From: Geminocystis sp. NIES-3708
Lineage (GTDB): Bacteria; Cyanobacteriota; Cyanobacteriia; Cyanobacteriales; Cyanobacteriaceae
Direction: 5' to 3'
Assembly: GCF_001548095.1 (NCBI RefSeq)
Contig: NZ_AP014815.1
Coordinates: forward strand, 682,001-746,000
DNA length: 64,000 nt
The notes under the pieces were generated by a model. It ran no database searches, was not told the origin of the DNA, and saw only the letters and a program-made list of their open reading frames with translations. Positions 8,308 through 17,846 of this stretch are shown piece by piece. The translations under genes were made by a program, and so were the position numbers. Within the stretch, counting starts at the first letter, position 1. Each line of letters starts with the position of its first letter.

Positions 8308-10233
8308 TTATGGTTTAGGCTTAGTAAATTGAGAAGCCGCAGGAAAATATTTAACAGGCTCATTTTGTAAAGCCTTACTCATAAACTGTCGCCAAATTGG
8401 TGCGGCATATCCTCCCCCTGTTACCCCCCTACCCAAACTACGATTGTAATCATCATTGCCAATCCATACTGCTGTTGAAAGTTGAGGTACATAACCCACA
8501 AACCAAACATCTCTTTCTCCTGATGTAGTACCTGTTTTACCAGCCGCTGGTCTGCCAATATTGGCACTACTAGCAGTACCACCATTAATAACATTCTGTA
8601 AAGTACTGGTTAAAGAGGCTGTTGCCCACTCATTTAATACTAATTGAGGTTTTGGGGTATTATCTAACATGAGATTTCCTAAACTATCTGTAACTTGCAT
8701 GATCATAGTTGTATCTGATTGCCAACCATTACTTGCAAAAGTAGCATAAGCTTTCGCCATTTCCATGGGTGTTACCCCAATAGGACCTAAAGGTAAAGAT
8801 ACGACAGGTTGTAAAGGACTCTCAATACCTAGAGTACGACAAACTTCGATGACTTTATCTAAACCGACTCTCTGCCCTAAAACTACTGCTGGAATATTAA
8901 GGGATGTAGCTAAGGCATGGGTAATACTAACGCTTCCTCCACCTTGCCCACCGCCATAGTTTTGCGGACGATAATAACCACCTCCTTCTCGAAAACCTCT
9001 GGTATAATTAGGAACACTAGAATAAGGTGTATATTTACCTGAAGCAAATGCTGTATAATAAACAAAAGGTTTAAAGGCTGAACCGGGTTGCCGACGAGAT
9101 TGTAATACTCTGTTAAATTGACTTTTTTCATAATCAATTCCTCCTACTACTGCTTTAACGAAATGAGTGCGAGGATCGATTGCTACTAATGCCACCTGAT
9201 CGGCTCTAACTCCTGAACCTCTTAGATTACGATGGGCTCTTTTAACAATTTCTTCTGCTTCGGTTTGTAATTTATAGTCAATCGTTGTTTGAACATTAAT
9301 GCCTCCTTTAGTGACAGTATCCATCCCAAAACGCTGAATTAATTCTTCTTTCACCGCATCCGTAACATAGGGTAACTTACTTGTTTGCCATGCCCTTCTT
9401 TTGCCTATGAGTACGGGTGCATTTTTCGCTTTATCTGCTTCTTCTTTACTAATCCAACCGATGTCAACCATCCGATTAAGTACTATAGCTTGTCTTTCTT
9501 TAGCTAAGGGATAATCAGCAAATGGACTATAGACTTCTGGAGCTTGAATTATTCCTGCCATCATCGCTCCTTCTGCTAAAGTCAAATCCTTTGCGGATTT
9601 ATTAAAATAACTTTGTGCTGCGGTTTCTGCACCATAATTATTATGACCCCAATAAATATTATTCAGATACATTTCTAAAATATCATCCTTACCAAACACT
9701 TGTTCTACTCGTAATGCTAAAACCGCTTCTGCTAATTTTCGAGAAAAAGTTCGTTGATGAGAAAGAAAAACATTTTTAACTAATTGCATGGTTAAGGTAG
9801 AAGCACCTTCTACCACTGAACCACTTTGAAAGTTAACAACTACTGCCCTAGCAATACCATTAGGACTAATTCCTTTATGGGTATAAAAATTACTATCTTC
9901 GATCGCCATCACTGCTCTTTTTAGTTGTGGCGATATTTCTTCTAGTGGTACATTAGTCCTATGTTCTTCTCCATGAAAAGTGGTTAATAACAAACCTTTC
10001 ACATCATAAATGTAGCTTGTTTGAGAAGGAACATAATTATTTAATACTCTTACATCAGGCAAATTGCGAAAACTAATAGCTAAACCAACGATTCCTCCTG
10101 CTATTGCTGATGTAGTTAATAAAGTTAAGCCGAGAAATGTTCCTCCAGCTACTTTTGCTACCCCTTTGACAAAATTGGAGGGAGTAGAAGGTTTTTGATC
10201 CTTAGTTTTTCGTTTAATGGTGGTTGATGACAC
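8308..10233 (-). CDS. Class A penicillin-binding protein (PBP1A-type, bifunctional)
   Basis: The 641-residue protein polymerises lipid II glycan strands and cross-links the peptides in the periplasm. Order: cytoplasmic basic N-terminus, TM about 27-53, GT51 transglycosylase with catalytic Glu112 in AIEDSNFYTHKG and the motifs QLVKNVFLSHQRTFSRK and EMYLNNIYWGHNNYGAETAA, then transpeptidase with SxxK (Ser385-Lys388 in GSAFKPF), SLN (444-446) and KTGT (566-569). All catalytic residues are present. A Gly-rich insertion (residues about 418-434, GGGYYRPQNYGGGQGGG) sits near the transpeptidase cleft. It stands alone between convergent mnhF and divergent ndhC. Cyanobacteria carry several class A PBPs, so I give no symbol. 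Confidence 0.95.
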   Translation of the reverse strand: MSSTTIKRKTKDQKPSTPSNFVKGVAKVAGGTFLGLTLLTTSAIAGGIVGLAISFRNLPDVRVLNNYVPSQTSYIYDVKGLLLTTFHGEEHRTNVPLEEISPQLKRAVMAIEDSNFYTHKGISPNGIARAVVVNFQSGSVVEGASTLTMQLVKNVFLSHQRTFSRKLAEAVLALRVEQVFGKDDILEMYLNNIYWGHNNYGAETAAQSYFNKSAKDLTLAEGAMMAGIIQAPEVYSPFADYPLAKERQAIVLNRMVDIGWISKEEADKAKNAPVLIGKRRAWQTSKLPYVTDAVKEELIQRFGMDTVTKGGINVQTTIDYKLQTEAEEIVKRAHRNLRGSGVRADQVALVAIDPRTHFVKAVVGGIDYEKSQFNRVLQSRRQPGSAFKPFVYYTAFASGKYTPYSSVPNYTRGFREGGGYYRPQNYGGGQGGGSVSITHALATSLNIPAVVLGQRVGLDKVIEVCRTLGIESPLQPVVSLPLGPIGVTPMEMAKAYATFASNGWQSDTTMIMQVTDSLGNLMLDNTPKPQLVLNEWATASLTSTLQNVINGGTASSANIGRPAAGKTGTTSGERDVWFVGYVPQLSTAVWIGNDDYNRSLGRGVTGGGYAAPIWRQFMSKALQNEPVKYFPAASQFTKPKP

Positions 10234-10459
10234 AGTGTTTAAGGAGTAAATAAATAAAATTTTAATTAAAAATTCAACGATTACATATTAGTTTAAAATT
10301 ATACTAATACAATTGAGTTAAAAAATAACTGCGCTTGATCCTAGCATAAAGCTCATATAATAAATCAAGATTTAAGTAATAAAACTCAAAATCAACTAGC
10401 AAAAATTTTCCTTATCCATCAAAGTTATTTGATTAAATTATTAGGAGTATAATTAAACG

Positions 10460-10822
10460 ATGTTTGTTCTTAGTGGTTACGAATATTTTTTAGGTTTTTT
10501 AATTATTAGCAGTTCTGTTCCTATTTTAGCTTTAACCGCATCTAAATTACTACGACCAAAAACAGGTGGTCCTGAAAGGCACATTACCTATGAGTCTGGA
10601 ATGGAACCTTTTGGCGGTGCATGGATTCAATTTAATATTCGCTACTATATGTTTGCTCTTGTATTTGTGGTTTTTGATGTGGAAACAGTCTTTCTATATC
10701 CTTGGGCTGTTGCCTTCAATACTTTAGGTTTATTAGCTTTCATCGAAGCCCTAATTTTTATTTCTATTCTCGTTCTTGCTTTAGTTTATGCCTGGCGTAA
10801 AGGTGCTTTAGAATGGTCATAA
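10460..10822 (+). CDS. ndhC: NAD(P)H-quinone oxidoreductase subunit 3 (NdhC)
   Basis: The 120-residue protein has three membrane helices and the highly conserved loop [24 protein letters not shown], where quinone-site conformational changes are transmitted in complex I. The second helix region [20 protein letters not shown] is also diagnostic. NdhC is part of the membrane arm of cyanobacterial NDH-1, which works in respiration and cyclic electron flow around PSI. It opens the classical ndhC-ndhK-ndhJ cluster. The putative SD TTAGGAG at 10440-10446 precedes the ATG by about 13 nt. Confidence 0.97.
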   Translation: MFVLSGYEYFLGFLIISSSVPILALTASKLLRPKTGGPERHITYESGMEPFGGAWIQFNIRYYMFALVFVVFDVETVFLYPWAVAFNTLGLLAFIEALIFISILVLALVYAWRKGALEWS

Positions 10823-10824
10823 TC

Positions 10825-10848
10825 AATTTAACAATTAACAATTGACAA
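10825..10848. repeat. AATTAAC heptamer tract in the ndhC-ndhK gap
   Basis: Short units of the ACAATTA type (AATTTAACAATTAACAATTGACAA) follow the ndhC stop directly. The same unit recurs at other gene ends in this window. Confidence 0.55.
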
Positions 10849-10920
10849 CGAATCTGTTTTCGGGTCTTAATGATTAAGTTACCTTAAAATATAGATAATG
10901 CTATTTTCTTTAAATAAATT

Positions 10921-11664
10921 ATGAGTAATTCCACACCAGATTTAGCTACACTACAAAAACAAGCTACAGAAAAAATCCTTAACCCCATTGCTAGAAGTCA
11001 GGTAACACAGGATTTATCGGAAAATGTAATTCTTACCACCGTTGATGATTTACATAACTGGGCTAGGCTTTCTAGTTTATGGCCTTTACTTTATGGTACA
11101 GCTTGTTGCTTTATCGAATTTGCGGCTTTAATTGGCTCTCGATTCGATTTTGATCGATTTGGGTTAGTTCCCCGTTCAAGTCCCCGTCAAGCAGATTTAC
11201 TCATCACTGCGGGAACAGTTACGATGAAGATGGCACCTGCTTTAGTGCGTTTATATGAACAAATGCCCGAACCTAAATATGTTATTGCCATGGGTGCTTG
11301 TACTATTACAGGTGGAATGTTTAGCAGTGACTCGACTACGGCAGTTAGGGGTGTAGATAAATTAATCCCCGTTGATGTTTATATTCCGGGTTGTCCTCCT
11401 CGTCCTGAAGCTATTTTTGATGCTATTATCAAACTCAGAAAAAAAGTTGCTAATGAATCTATACAAGAACGAGGCACTGTTCAAAGTCAAACTCATAGAT
11501 ATTATTCCACAACCCATAATTTGAAAGTTGTTGAACCAATCTTGACAGGAGAATATATGCGCAGCAAAACTAGACATAATCCACCAGCTGAATTAGCTGC
11601 GGCGATGGGATTACCGGTCTCTCCCGCTTTAGAAACTACGACAGCAAAACAAGAGGTAGAATAA
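10921..11664 (+). CDS. ndhK: NAD(P)H-quinone oxidoreductase subunit K (NdhK)
   Basis: The 247-residue protein is the peripheral-arm subunit that carries the terminal 4Fe-4S cluster N2, the direct electron donor to plastoquinone. Cluster ligands are visible in order: the Cys-Cys pair in [11 protein letters not shown], one Cys in [11 protein letters not shown], and one in [15 protein letters not shown]. The C-terminal extension after ~residue 185 is poorly conserved, as is usual in cyanobacteria. Its stop (TAA 11662-11664) overlaps the ndhJ ATG by one base, which supports translational coupling. Confidence 0.97.
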   Translation: MSNSTPDLATLQKQATEKILNPIARSQVTQDLSENVILTTVDDLHNWARLSSLWPLLYGTACCFIEFAALIGSRFDFDRFGLVPRSSPRQADLLITAGTVTMKMAPALVRLYEQMPEPKYVIAMGACTITGGMFSSDSTTAVRGVDKLIPVDVYIPGCPPRPEAIFDAIIKLRKKVANESIQERGTVQSQTHRYYSTTHNLKVVEPILTGEYMRSKTRHNPPAELAAAMGLPVSPALETTTAKQEVE

Positions 11665-12191
11665 TGACCGAAGTTAATAATACTCCTGAAAATACCGAAA
11701 ATGCACCTTTAGTTCAAGCAGGTGTAGCTTCTCAGTGGCTAACAGAAAATGGTTTTGATCATCAATCCCTCGAAAAAGATCACTCAGGCATAGAATTAAT
11801 CAAAGTTGAAGCTGAATATTTAATTCCCATTGCTACTGCTTTATATGCCTACGGCTTTAATTATCTCCAATGTCAAGGTGCTTATGATTTAGGAGCGGGA
11901 AAAGAGTTAGTAAGTTTTTATCATCTTATTAAAGTTAGTGATAATGTTACAAGCCCCGAAGAAATACGTATAAAAGTATATCTTAATCGGGAAGATCCTA
12001 AAGTACCTTCTCTATATTGGATTTGGAAAGCCGCCGATTGGCAAGAAAGAGAAAGCTACGAAATGTATGGCATTATCTACGAAGGGCATCCTAATCTCAA
12101 GCGTTTGTTAATGCCTGAAGATTGGATAGGTTGGCCTTTACGGAAAGATTATATTTCTCCCGATTTTTACGAACTCCAAGACGCATATTAA
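11664..12191 (+). CDS. ndhJ: NAD(P)H-quinone oxidoreductase subunit J (NdhJ)
   Basis: The 175-residue protein is the 30-kDa (NuoC-like) subunit of the NDH-1 peripheral arm. The signature is present near residues 110-140: [30 protein letters not shown], followed by [23 protein letters not shown]. The N-terminal 40 residues are variable. It overlaps ndhK by one base. After its stop there is a dense tract of AATTAAC/AATTAAT units, then the YciI-like gene, which may be cotranscribed. Confidence 0.97.
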   Translation: MTEVNNTPENTENAPLVQAGVASQWLTENGFDHQSLEKDHSGIELIKVEAEYLIPIATALYAYGFNYLQCQGAYDLGAGKELVSFYHLIKVSDNVTSPEEIRIKVYLNREDPKVPSLYWIWKAADWQERESYEMYGIIYEGHPNLKRLLMPEDWIGWPLRKDYISPDFYELQDAY

Positions 12192-12230
12192 TAATTAATA
12201 ATTAACAATTAACAATTAATAATTAATTAT
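12187..12230. repeat. AATTAAT/AATTAAC heptamer tract after ndhJ
   Basis: About six near-tandem 7-8-nt units begin at the last base pairs of ndhJ and fill the gap to the YciI-like gene. Part of the tract is self-complementary (TTAATAATTAATTATTAA type) and could fold, but no T-run marks it as a terminator. Confidence 0.6.
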
Positions 12231-12245
12231 CTACTTAATCAATAA

Positions 12246-12509
12246 ATGCTTTGGTTTGTCAAAATTGAAAAAGGGATTGTTTCTAAAGAAAATTTTGATC
12301 AATACGTTGATGATCATATTGCCTATGTTAAACAACTAATTACTAATGGTCACGAGGCAAAAACCGGTTATTGGGCAGAATTAGGAGGAGGAATGATGAT
12401 TTTTAAAGCCAATTCAAGGGATGAAGCGGAATCAATTATCAGAAATGATCCTCTTGTTAAAAATAATTGTGTTGAGTATGAATTACATCAATGGCAAATT
12501 GTTGTCTAA
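12246..12509 (+). CDS. YciI-family (YCII-related) small protein
   Basis: The 87-residue protein has the ferredoxin-like alpha/beta pattern of YciI proteins: MLWFVKIEKG strand, FDQYVDDHIAYVKQLITNGHEAKTGYW with the conserved His (DDHIAYV) and Gly, AELGGGMMIFKANSRDEAESIIRNDPL, then a final strand VEYELHQWQIVV. The conserved Asp-His pair is the presumed active or binding site, but no substrate is established for most members. It lies 54 bp after ndhJ on the same strand. Confidence 0.85.
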   Translation: MLWFVKIEKGIVSKENFDQYVDDHIAYVKQLITNGHEAKTGYWAELGGGMMIFKANSRDEAESIIRNDPLVKNNCVEYELHQWQIVV

Positions 12510-12648
12510 AACTGATTATTAGTGTTCAAGTAATGCTACTATTGGCCCGATAAATAATTTTTATGATTTTGTCAACTTTATTCAGTGGCACGGTGTCGGC
12601 GATCGCAGTAGAATATAAAGAAGAATTAAACTAAAACTGAAAAAAGTA

Positions 12649-14577
12649 ATGACAGAAAGTTCCACTATTCAGAAAAAAAGCTCTAAAGTAGAAGGTATTA
12701 AAGACCGTAGTAATTTTTTAAGAGAGCCAATAGCTACAGAGTTACAACAAAATACAACCCATTTTAGTGAAGACGGTATTCAAATTCTGAAATTTCACGG
12801 TTCATATCAACAAGATAATCGAGATAATAGAGTAAAAGGTCAAGAAAAAGATTATCAATTCATGTTACGCACCCGTAATCCCGGTGGTTTTATTCCTCCG
12901 CAACTATATCTCGCCCTCGAAAACTTATCCGAAGAATATGGTAATCAGACACTGAGAGTTACAACCAGACAAGGTTATCAAATTCACGGAATTCTTAAAA
13001 AAAATCTCAAGGCAGTAATTAGTCGTATTGTTAAAAATATGGGCTCAACTTTAGGAGCTTGTGGTGACTTAAATCGTAACGTGATGGCACCTCCAGCACC
13101 CTATAAAAATCGCCCTGATTATCAGTATGCGTGGGAATATGCGGAAAAAATCGCTGATTTACTCACCCCTCAAACTGGTGCGTATTATGAAATTTGGTTA
13201 GATGGCGAAAAAGCTATTACCGCAGAAGAATCCCCAGAAATTAAAGCTTATCGTCAAAAAGATCTTAATGGTAGTAACTTCACCGATTCTGAAGAGCCTA
13301 TTTATGGCACTCATTATATGCCTCGTAAGTTCAAATGTTCAGTTACCGTTCCAGGAGATAACTCTATTGATATTTATACCCATGATCTTAGTTTAGTGGT
13401 TATTACCAATAAAAAAGGAGAATTAGAAGGTTTTAATATTCTTGCAGGAGGAGGCTTAGGGCGCACCCATCGTAAAAATGAAACCTTTGCCCGTAGTGCT
13501 GATAAAATTGGATATGTAAAAAAAGAGGATGTTTTTGATTTAGTTAAAGCCGTAGTAGCCACTCAACGAGATTATGGGGATCGTACAGATAGAAGACACG
13601 CTCGGATGAAATACTTAATTAATGATTGGGGGGTAGAAAAATTTACCACTAAATTAGAAGAGTTTTTCGGTAAAAAATTAGAGAGTTTTAAACCATTACC
13701 AGAATGGCAATATGAGGACTATTTAGGATGGCATGAGCAAGGAGACGGAAAACTATTTATTGGTATTTCTGTTGAAAATGGACGAGTAAAAAATGAAGGG
13801 AAATTGCAATTAAAAGAAGCCTTAAAAAAAGTCATTGAAAAATATGAATTACCAACTCGTTTGACAGCTAACCATAACATTATTCTTTACGAAATTGATC
13901 CTCAATGGCAAGAAGATATAAGCCAAATTTTTATAACTCACGGCATAGAAATTAACCCTGAAAATGTTAATCATCTTACCCGTTATTCCATGGCTTGTCC
14001 AGCATTACCCACTTGCGGATTAGCTACCACAGAATCAGAGCGAATTTTACCAAGTATTTTAGAAAGAATTGATGTCTTATTAGCTCAATTAGGTATCCCA
14101 GAAGAAAACATCGTTATTCGCATGACAGGATGTCCGAATGGTTGTGCTCGCCCTTATATGGCAGAATTAGGCTTTGTAGGAGATTCACCCAATGTTTATC
14201 AAATGTGGCTAGGTGGTTGTCCGAATCAAACTCGTTTAGCTAGAGTTTATGTAGATAAATTAAATATAGCTAACCTAGAAAAATTTTTAGAACCATTATT
14301 TGTTTTTTTCCGTGACAGTAAACAAAAAAAAGAGACTTTTGGGGATTTTTGTAATCGTCTTGGTTTTGATGCTTTACGCACATTTGCTGATACATATCAA
14401 CCTACTAACAAAAAAATAGTTAAAAAAGGTGAAAAACAACCTCGTAAAAAACGTAATGAACATCGTATCAGTGTTAATGAGGAATGGTATCAAAAGTTAA
14501 AAACTACTTCCAGTGAACAGAAAAAAGGTATGAATCAAATTGTTTCGGAAGCCTTAGCTGCTTATTTTGGTGAGTAA
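12649..14577 (+). CDS. sir: Ferredoxin-sulfite reductase with C-terminal RHH-like extension
   Basis: The 642-residue enzyme reduces sulfite to sulfide with six electrons from ferredoxin, using a coupled siroheme and 4Fe-4S cluster. Cluster ligands are CPALPTC (C-x5-C) near residue 450 and CPNGC (C-x3-C) near 495; the siroheme-site motifs [10 protein letters not shown] and [11 protein letters not shown] are intact. Length (~640) and the ferredoxin-type N-terminus distinguish it from nitrite reductase (~510). Residues about 595-642 form an extra tail, rich in Lys/Arg and reading [19 protein letters not shown] then [13 protein letters not shown], the pattern of a ribbon-helix-helix fold (strand, helix, helix). 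Known plant Sir also binds DNA in plastid nucleoids, but the tail's function here is inference. HIP1 lies just upstream at 12599. Confidence 0.95.
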   Translation: MTESSTIQKKSSKVEGIKDRSNFLREPIATELQQNTTHFSEDGIQILKFHGSYQQDNRDNRVKGQEKDYQFMLRTRNPGGFIPPQLYLALENLSEEYGNQTLRVTTRQGYQIHGILKKNLKAVISRIVKNMGSTLGACGDLNRNVMAPPAPYKNRPDYQYAWEYAEKIADLLTPQTGAYYEIWLDGEKAITAEESPEIKAYRQKDLNGSNFTDSEEPIYGTHYMPRKFKCSVTVPGDNSIDIYTHDLSLVVITNKKGELEGFNILAGGGLGRTHRKNETFARSADKIGYVKKEDVFDLVKAVVATQRDYGDRTDRRHARMKYLINDWGVEKFTTKLEEFFGKKLESFKPLPEWQYEDYLGWHEQGDGKLFIGISVENGRVKNEGKLQLKEALKKVIEKYELPTRLTANHNIILYEIDPQWQEDISQIFITHGIEINPENVNHLTRYSMACPALPTCGLATTESERILPSILERIDVLLAQLGIPEENIVIRMTGCPNGCARPYMAELGFVGDSPNVYQMWLGGCPNQTRLARVYVDKLNIANLEKFLEPLFVFFRDSKQKKETFGDFCNRLGFDALRTFADTYQPTNKKIVKKGEKQPRKKRNEHRISVNEEWYQKLKTTSSEQKKGMNQIVSEALAAYFGE

Positions 14578-14578
14578 A

Positions 14579-14604
14579 ATCGTTAACAATTAACAATTAA
14601 CGAT
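14579..14604. terminator. Inverted repeat between convergent sir and thrB
   Basis: ATCGTTAA and TTAACGAT form a perfect 8-bp stem around a 10-nt loop, made entirely from heptamer-repeat sequence (ACAATTA units, 14581-14614). It lies between two convergent genes and may act as a weak bidirectional terminator; no clear T-run follows. Confidence 0.35.
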
Positions 14605-14621
14605 TAACAATTGATCTTAAC

Positions 14622-15536
14622 TTATTCTATAGTTGCCCCTTGAGTATCTAAATTTAAACTCTTAACATCAGCTTTTATTCCTATATTTTGCCATGTATTT
14701 TTCATTGCATTAATAACATCATCAGCGTATAGACTAGAACTTAAAGCTAATAAACTTGGACCTGCACCACTAATTACCATTCCGTAACCTTTTGCTTTAA
14801 TCACTGCCTCATAAATATCATCATAACCAGTGATTAAACTTTTACGATATGGTTGATGTAATTTATCTTTCAAGGCTTCCGTTAACCAATCTGGATTACC
14901 TGTTTCTAAACCTTTAATTAATAACCCCAAATGCGCGATATTAAAAATAGCATCCGAATAACTTAATTGTTTTGGTAATACTGCTCTAGCCGCTTCTGTT
15001 GATAATTCAAAATTAGGTATTGCCACAATAAACTTAATATCAGGATTAGAAGTAATGGGAACAAAATGCCATTTACTATCTTCGCCTACAGATAAAATAC
15101 AATTACCTAAAAATGCAGGGACAACATTATCTGGATGACCTTCAATGGCGATCGCTAAATTAATCAAATCATCTTGAGAAAGCTTTTGGGTGGAAAAATA
15201 ATTAGCCGCTAATAAACCCGCCACAATGGCTGTTGCTGAACTACCTAAACCTCTAGCTAAGGGGACATTTATGCTAATTTTAGTATCGATGGCAGGAGGC
15301 GTTAAATTGATGTGTTGATAAAAATGTAAAAAAGATTGATAAAGCAAGTTATCTTCTTTCAAACTAATTTTATCTGCACCATCACCAATAACTTGAAAAG
15401 TAGTTTTATCGTTATTACTTAAACTAAATTCAAATTGATTATAAAGACTTAACGCAGTACCGATACAATCAAAGCCAGAGCCTAAATTAGCCGTTGTGGC
15501 GGGTACTTGAATAAGAATAGAATTAGATTGACTCAT
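14622..15536 (-). CDS. thrB: Homoserine kinase (ThrB)
   Basis: This 304-residue GHMP-superfamily kinase phosphorylates homoserine with ATP, the penultimate step of threonine synthesis, in the cytoplasm. The N-terminus IQVPATTANLGSGFDCIG is the ThrB signature. The nucleotide-binding loop is VPLARGLGSSATAIVAGLLA near residue 95, and the C-terminal GHMP motif GMVISGAGPSLLAL is at about 250. Length is normal. The ATG at 15536 leaves no good alternative. It converges with sir and stands alone. Confidence 0.97.
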   Translation of the reverse strand: MSQSNSILIQVPATTANLGSGFDCIGTALSLYNQFEFSLSNNDKTTFQVIGDGADKISLKEDNLLYQSFLHFYQHINLTPPAIDTKISINVPLARGLGSSATAIVAGLLAANYFSTQKLSQDDLINLAIAIEGHPDNVVPAFLGNCILSVGEDSKWHFVPITSNPDIKFIVAIPNFELSTEAARAVLPKQLSYSDAIFNIAHLGLLIKGLETGNPDWLTEALKDKLHQPYRKSLITGYDDIYEAVIKAKGYGMVISGAGPSLLALSSSLYADDVINAMKNTWQNIGIKADVKSLNLDTQGATIE

Positions 15537-15618
15537 TTACAATTGATAAAAATTAGATGGTGATGACCAGAAAACATTGTATCAGTTAGTTTGTAGTTAT
15601 AGAAGAAAGAAAAACTGA

Positions 15619-16629
15619 TCAATCTTGATCGAGAATGATACGATAACGAGCTTTTCCTGATTTTAGACGTGCCATTGCTTGATTAACTTGACTCATAGGA
15701 AAATGTTCGGTTACAGGTTTAATATTATGAAGTTGACAAAATTCTAGCATCTGAGCAATGATTGCAGGACTTCCTACAGGAGAACCCGATACAGATTTCT
15801 GTCCAAAAATCATCGACATAACATTAAGATTCACAGGTTCAATTACAGCACCTAATAGATGAAGACGACCTTGTGGTTTTAAAGTTTCTAAATAACCATT
15901 CCAATCAAGTTTGACGTTCACTGTGGACAAAATTAGATCAAAACGTCCTTTAGCTGATGAGAGAATTTCTGGGTCTCTGGAATTAAGAGTATCATGGGCT
16001 CCCAATTTTAAGGCTTCTTCTTTTTTCGATTCACTGGAAGTAAATGCGGTAACTCGACAACCCCATGCTCGTAAAAACTGTAAAGCCATGTGACCTAAAC
16101 CACCAATACCAATAACCCCCACACTAGCAGTTGGTAAAATATTAAACTGGATTAAGGGATTAAATACTGTAATACCACCACAAAATAATGGTCCTGCTGT
16201 AGTGGCATCAATATTATCAGGTAATTTGATTACACTAGGCACTTTTGCTCTGACAATATCAGCAAAACCTCCATGTCTGCCTACAATTGTTCCTACAGCA
16301 TTGTTACACATATTCTGATAGCCAGTTAAGCATTGCTGACAAGTTAAACAGTAACCTGAATGCCATCCTAAACCAACATAATCACCTATCTTTAGATTAG
16401 TTACATCTTTGCCGATGGCTCTAACTGTTCCAATTACTTCGTGCCCTGGTACAAAGGGATATTGTGTCACACCCCAAGCATTTTCCAACATACTTAAATC
16501 ACTATGGCAAATACCACAATGTTTAACAGCAATATCAACTTCATAAGCACCAATTTCTCCCAATTCATACTGAAAAGGTTTCAAAGTTCCATCTACTTCA
16601 CTAGCGGCATAAGCATTAACAGTAGTCAT
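15619..16629 (-). CDS. Zinc-dependent alcohol dehydrogenase (CAD/YahK-type, AdhA-like)
   Basis: The 336-residue medium-chain dehydrogenase interconverts alcohols and aldehydes, probably with NADP(H). Catalytic zinc ligands are Cys in HCGICHSD and the GHE motif in [10 protein letters not shown]; the structural zinc site is [16 protein letters not shown]. The Rossmann loop is [16 protein letters not shown], and the following stretch [12 protein letters not shown] favours NADP. Length matches the Synechocystis AdhA homologue (336) as I remember it. An imperfect inverted repeat (16644-16705) lies just before the start and may be regulatory. Confidence 0.9.
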   Translation of the reverse strand: MTTVNAYAASEVDGTLKPFQYELGEIGAYEVDIAVKHCGICHSDLSMLENAWGVTQYPFVPGHEVIGTVRAIGKDVTNLKIGDYVGLGWHSGYCLTCQQCLTGYQNMCNNAVGTIVGRHGGFADIVRAKVPSVIKLPDNIDATTAGPLFCGGITVFNPLIQFNILPTASVGVIGIGGLGHMALQFLRAWGCRVTAFTSSESKKEEALKLGAHDTLNSRDPEILSSAKGRFDLILSTVNVKLDWNGYLETLKPQGRLHLLGAVIEPVNLNVMSMIFGQKSVSGSPVGSPAIIAQMLEFCQLHNIKPVTEHFPMSQVNQAMARLKSGKARYRIILDQD

Positions 16630-16643
16630 AATTTTTTGATTCG

Positions 16644-16705
16644 ATTAAGTTATCTTGGTTGAATTGATTAAATTTTTCAATGATTCAAGATAATCTTAAC
16701 TTAAT
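16644..16705 (-). promoter_or_regulatory. Imperfect inverted repeat upstream of the alcohol dehydrogenase gene
   Basis: The left arm ATTAAGTTATCTTGGTTGAA (16644-16663) matches the complement of the right arm (16683-16705) with one 3-nt insertion and one mismatch, enclosing ~18 AT-rich bases. The position, ending about 15 bp before the adh ATG, suits a leader hairpin or a regulator site. No known operator was recognised. Confidence 0.35.
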
Positions 16706-16909
16706 TGCAAAAGAAGTTTAGGGATGTGGTACTTCACACCTAGAAGCACTTAAAATTAACTTTAGTTTCCCTCCTTAGGTAATGATCAATTAATTTACTC
16801 ATAACCGTCTTTGTGTTATCATCTTTGAATGCTTAGACAAAAAGCGATTATGCTAACCTTATTTAAGCTATAAAATAAACCACTTGTAAATCAGTTAGCC
16901 ATATAAGGC

Positions 16910-17434
16910 ATGGTTTGGTTACAGAAATTGTTTACAAAAACAGATAACGATAATAATCTCTCTGACAAAATCTATGAGAGACATTGGATTACCCTTGATC
17001 CTAAAATATTCGGACAAAGTAAAATATACTTTAGTAGTAATCAAGAAATTGATTTATATGAATTAGAAGAATTGTGCGACTCCGTAGGATGGGCAAGAAG
17101 ACCTTTACGTAAAGTGAGAAAAGCCCTGGAAAATAGCTACCTAGTTTCTTCAGCATGGGAAGTAAAAGGAGCAACAACATCGATGATCGGATTTGCCCGT
17201 GCGACATCAGATCATGCTTTCAATGCTACTATTTGGGATGTAGTGATACACCCTCGTTTCCAAAATAAAGGCTTGGGTAAAACATTTATGAAATATATGA
17301 TCAAAAAGTTACGTAGTGATGATATTAGTAATGTAACTTTATTTGCTGATCCTCACGTTATCGATTTTTATAAGCGATTGGGTTTTGTTTTAGATCCTGA
17401 AGGAATAAAGGGGATGTTTTGGTATCCTGATTAA
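16910..17434 (+). CDS. GNAT-family N-acetyltransferase (plastid NSI/Ycf52-type)
   Basis: The 174-residue protein carries a GNAT fold: [23 protein letters not shown] is motif A with the acetyl-CoA loop Q-x-x-G-x-G, and [21 protein letters not shown] is motif B. The N-terminal [20 protein letters not shown] plus [23 protein letters not shown] is the signature of the cyanobacterial/plastid group that includes red-algal Ycf52 and the plant plastid GNATs, which acetylate protein lysines and N-termini and affect light-harvesting state changes. A substrate in this organism is not known. It is a single gene. Confidence 0.85.
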   Translation: MVWLQKLFTKTDNDNNLSDKIYERHWITLDPKIFGQSKIYFSSNQEIDLYELEELCDSVGWARRPLRKVRKALENSYLVSSAWEVKGATTSMIGFARATSDHAFNATIWDVVIHPRFQNKGLGKTFMKYMIKKLRSDDISNVTLFADPHVIDFYKRLGFVLDPEGIKGMFWYPD

Positions 17435-17590
17435 TAGTAAAAACACTTAAACTCTTCTATATAGTTGTTTTAGCTTATTTTAATAAGGTAACAAGATTAA
17501 CAAGAATGTTATTTATGTTAATCTTGTTATCAAGAATTTAATGTCAAAATAATGCAGAATTTATTGGATGAGACAAACACTTAATTATCT

Positions 17591-17657
17591 CGATTGAAGT
17601 CGTTGCAACGAGAGAATTCTTTCTCAGTACAAGAAACGCTCCCACCGAAAAGTGGAG
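17591..17657 (+). promoter_or_regulatory. Structured leader upstream of pflB (candidate regulatory RNA or operator)
   Basis: Within the 412-bp gap before pflB this segment is more GC-rich than its surroundings and holds three consecutive foldable elements: the perfect 12-bp palindrome TCGTTGCAACGA (17600-17611), GAGAGAATTCTTTCTC (17610-17625), and the hairpin CTCCCACCGAAAAGTGGAG (17639-17657). It matches none of the cyanobacterial or pfl-linked riboswitch classes I know (ZTP, glutamine, cobalamin, c-di-GMP). Either a transcribed leader fold or a dimeric-protein operator would explain it. The rest of the gap is AT-rich with an SD-like AAGGAGG at 17803-17809 and a six-codon ORF (17783-17803). 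Confidence 0.45.
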
Positions 17658-17846
17658 ATGGTAATCGTCCTAAGCTAATATCAAATTTCTCTCAAATGTA
17701 AGGTTAATCCTGATGTAATCGGGTGCAAATAAGAAGAAAAGGCAATAGGCTCAATGATAAAAATTATATTGGAGCTTTATTCAATGAGTTATAATAATAA
17801 GTAAGGAGGCTCTAGTACATCAAAACAAAATACTAGATCATAACTG

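Noticed and set aside
12187-12230. CRISPR array in the AATTAAC tracts
   Set aside because: Units are 7-8 nt with no spacers; they are simple tandem repeats.
12649-14577. Ferredoxin-nitrite reductase (NirA)
   Set aside because: Length (642) and sequence around the siroheme site fit sulfite reductase; NirA is about 510 residues.
17591-17657. ZTP (pfl motif) or glutamine riboswitch upstream of pflB
   Set aside because: The conserved core strings of those classes are absent; only generic hairpins are visible.
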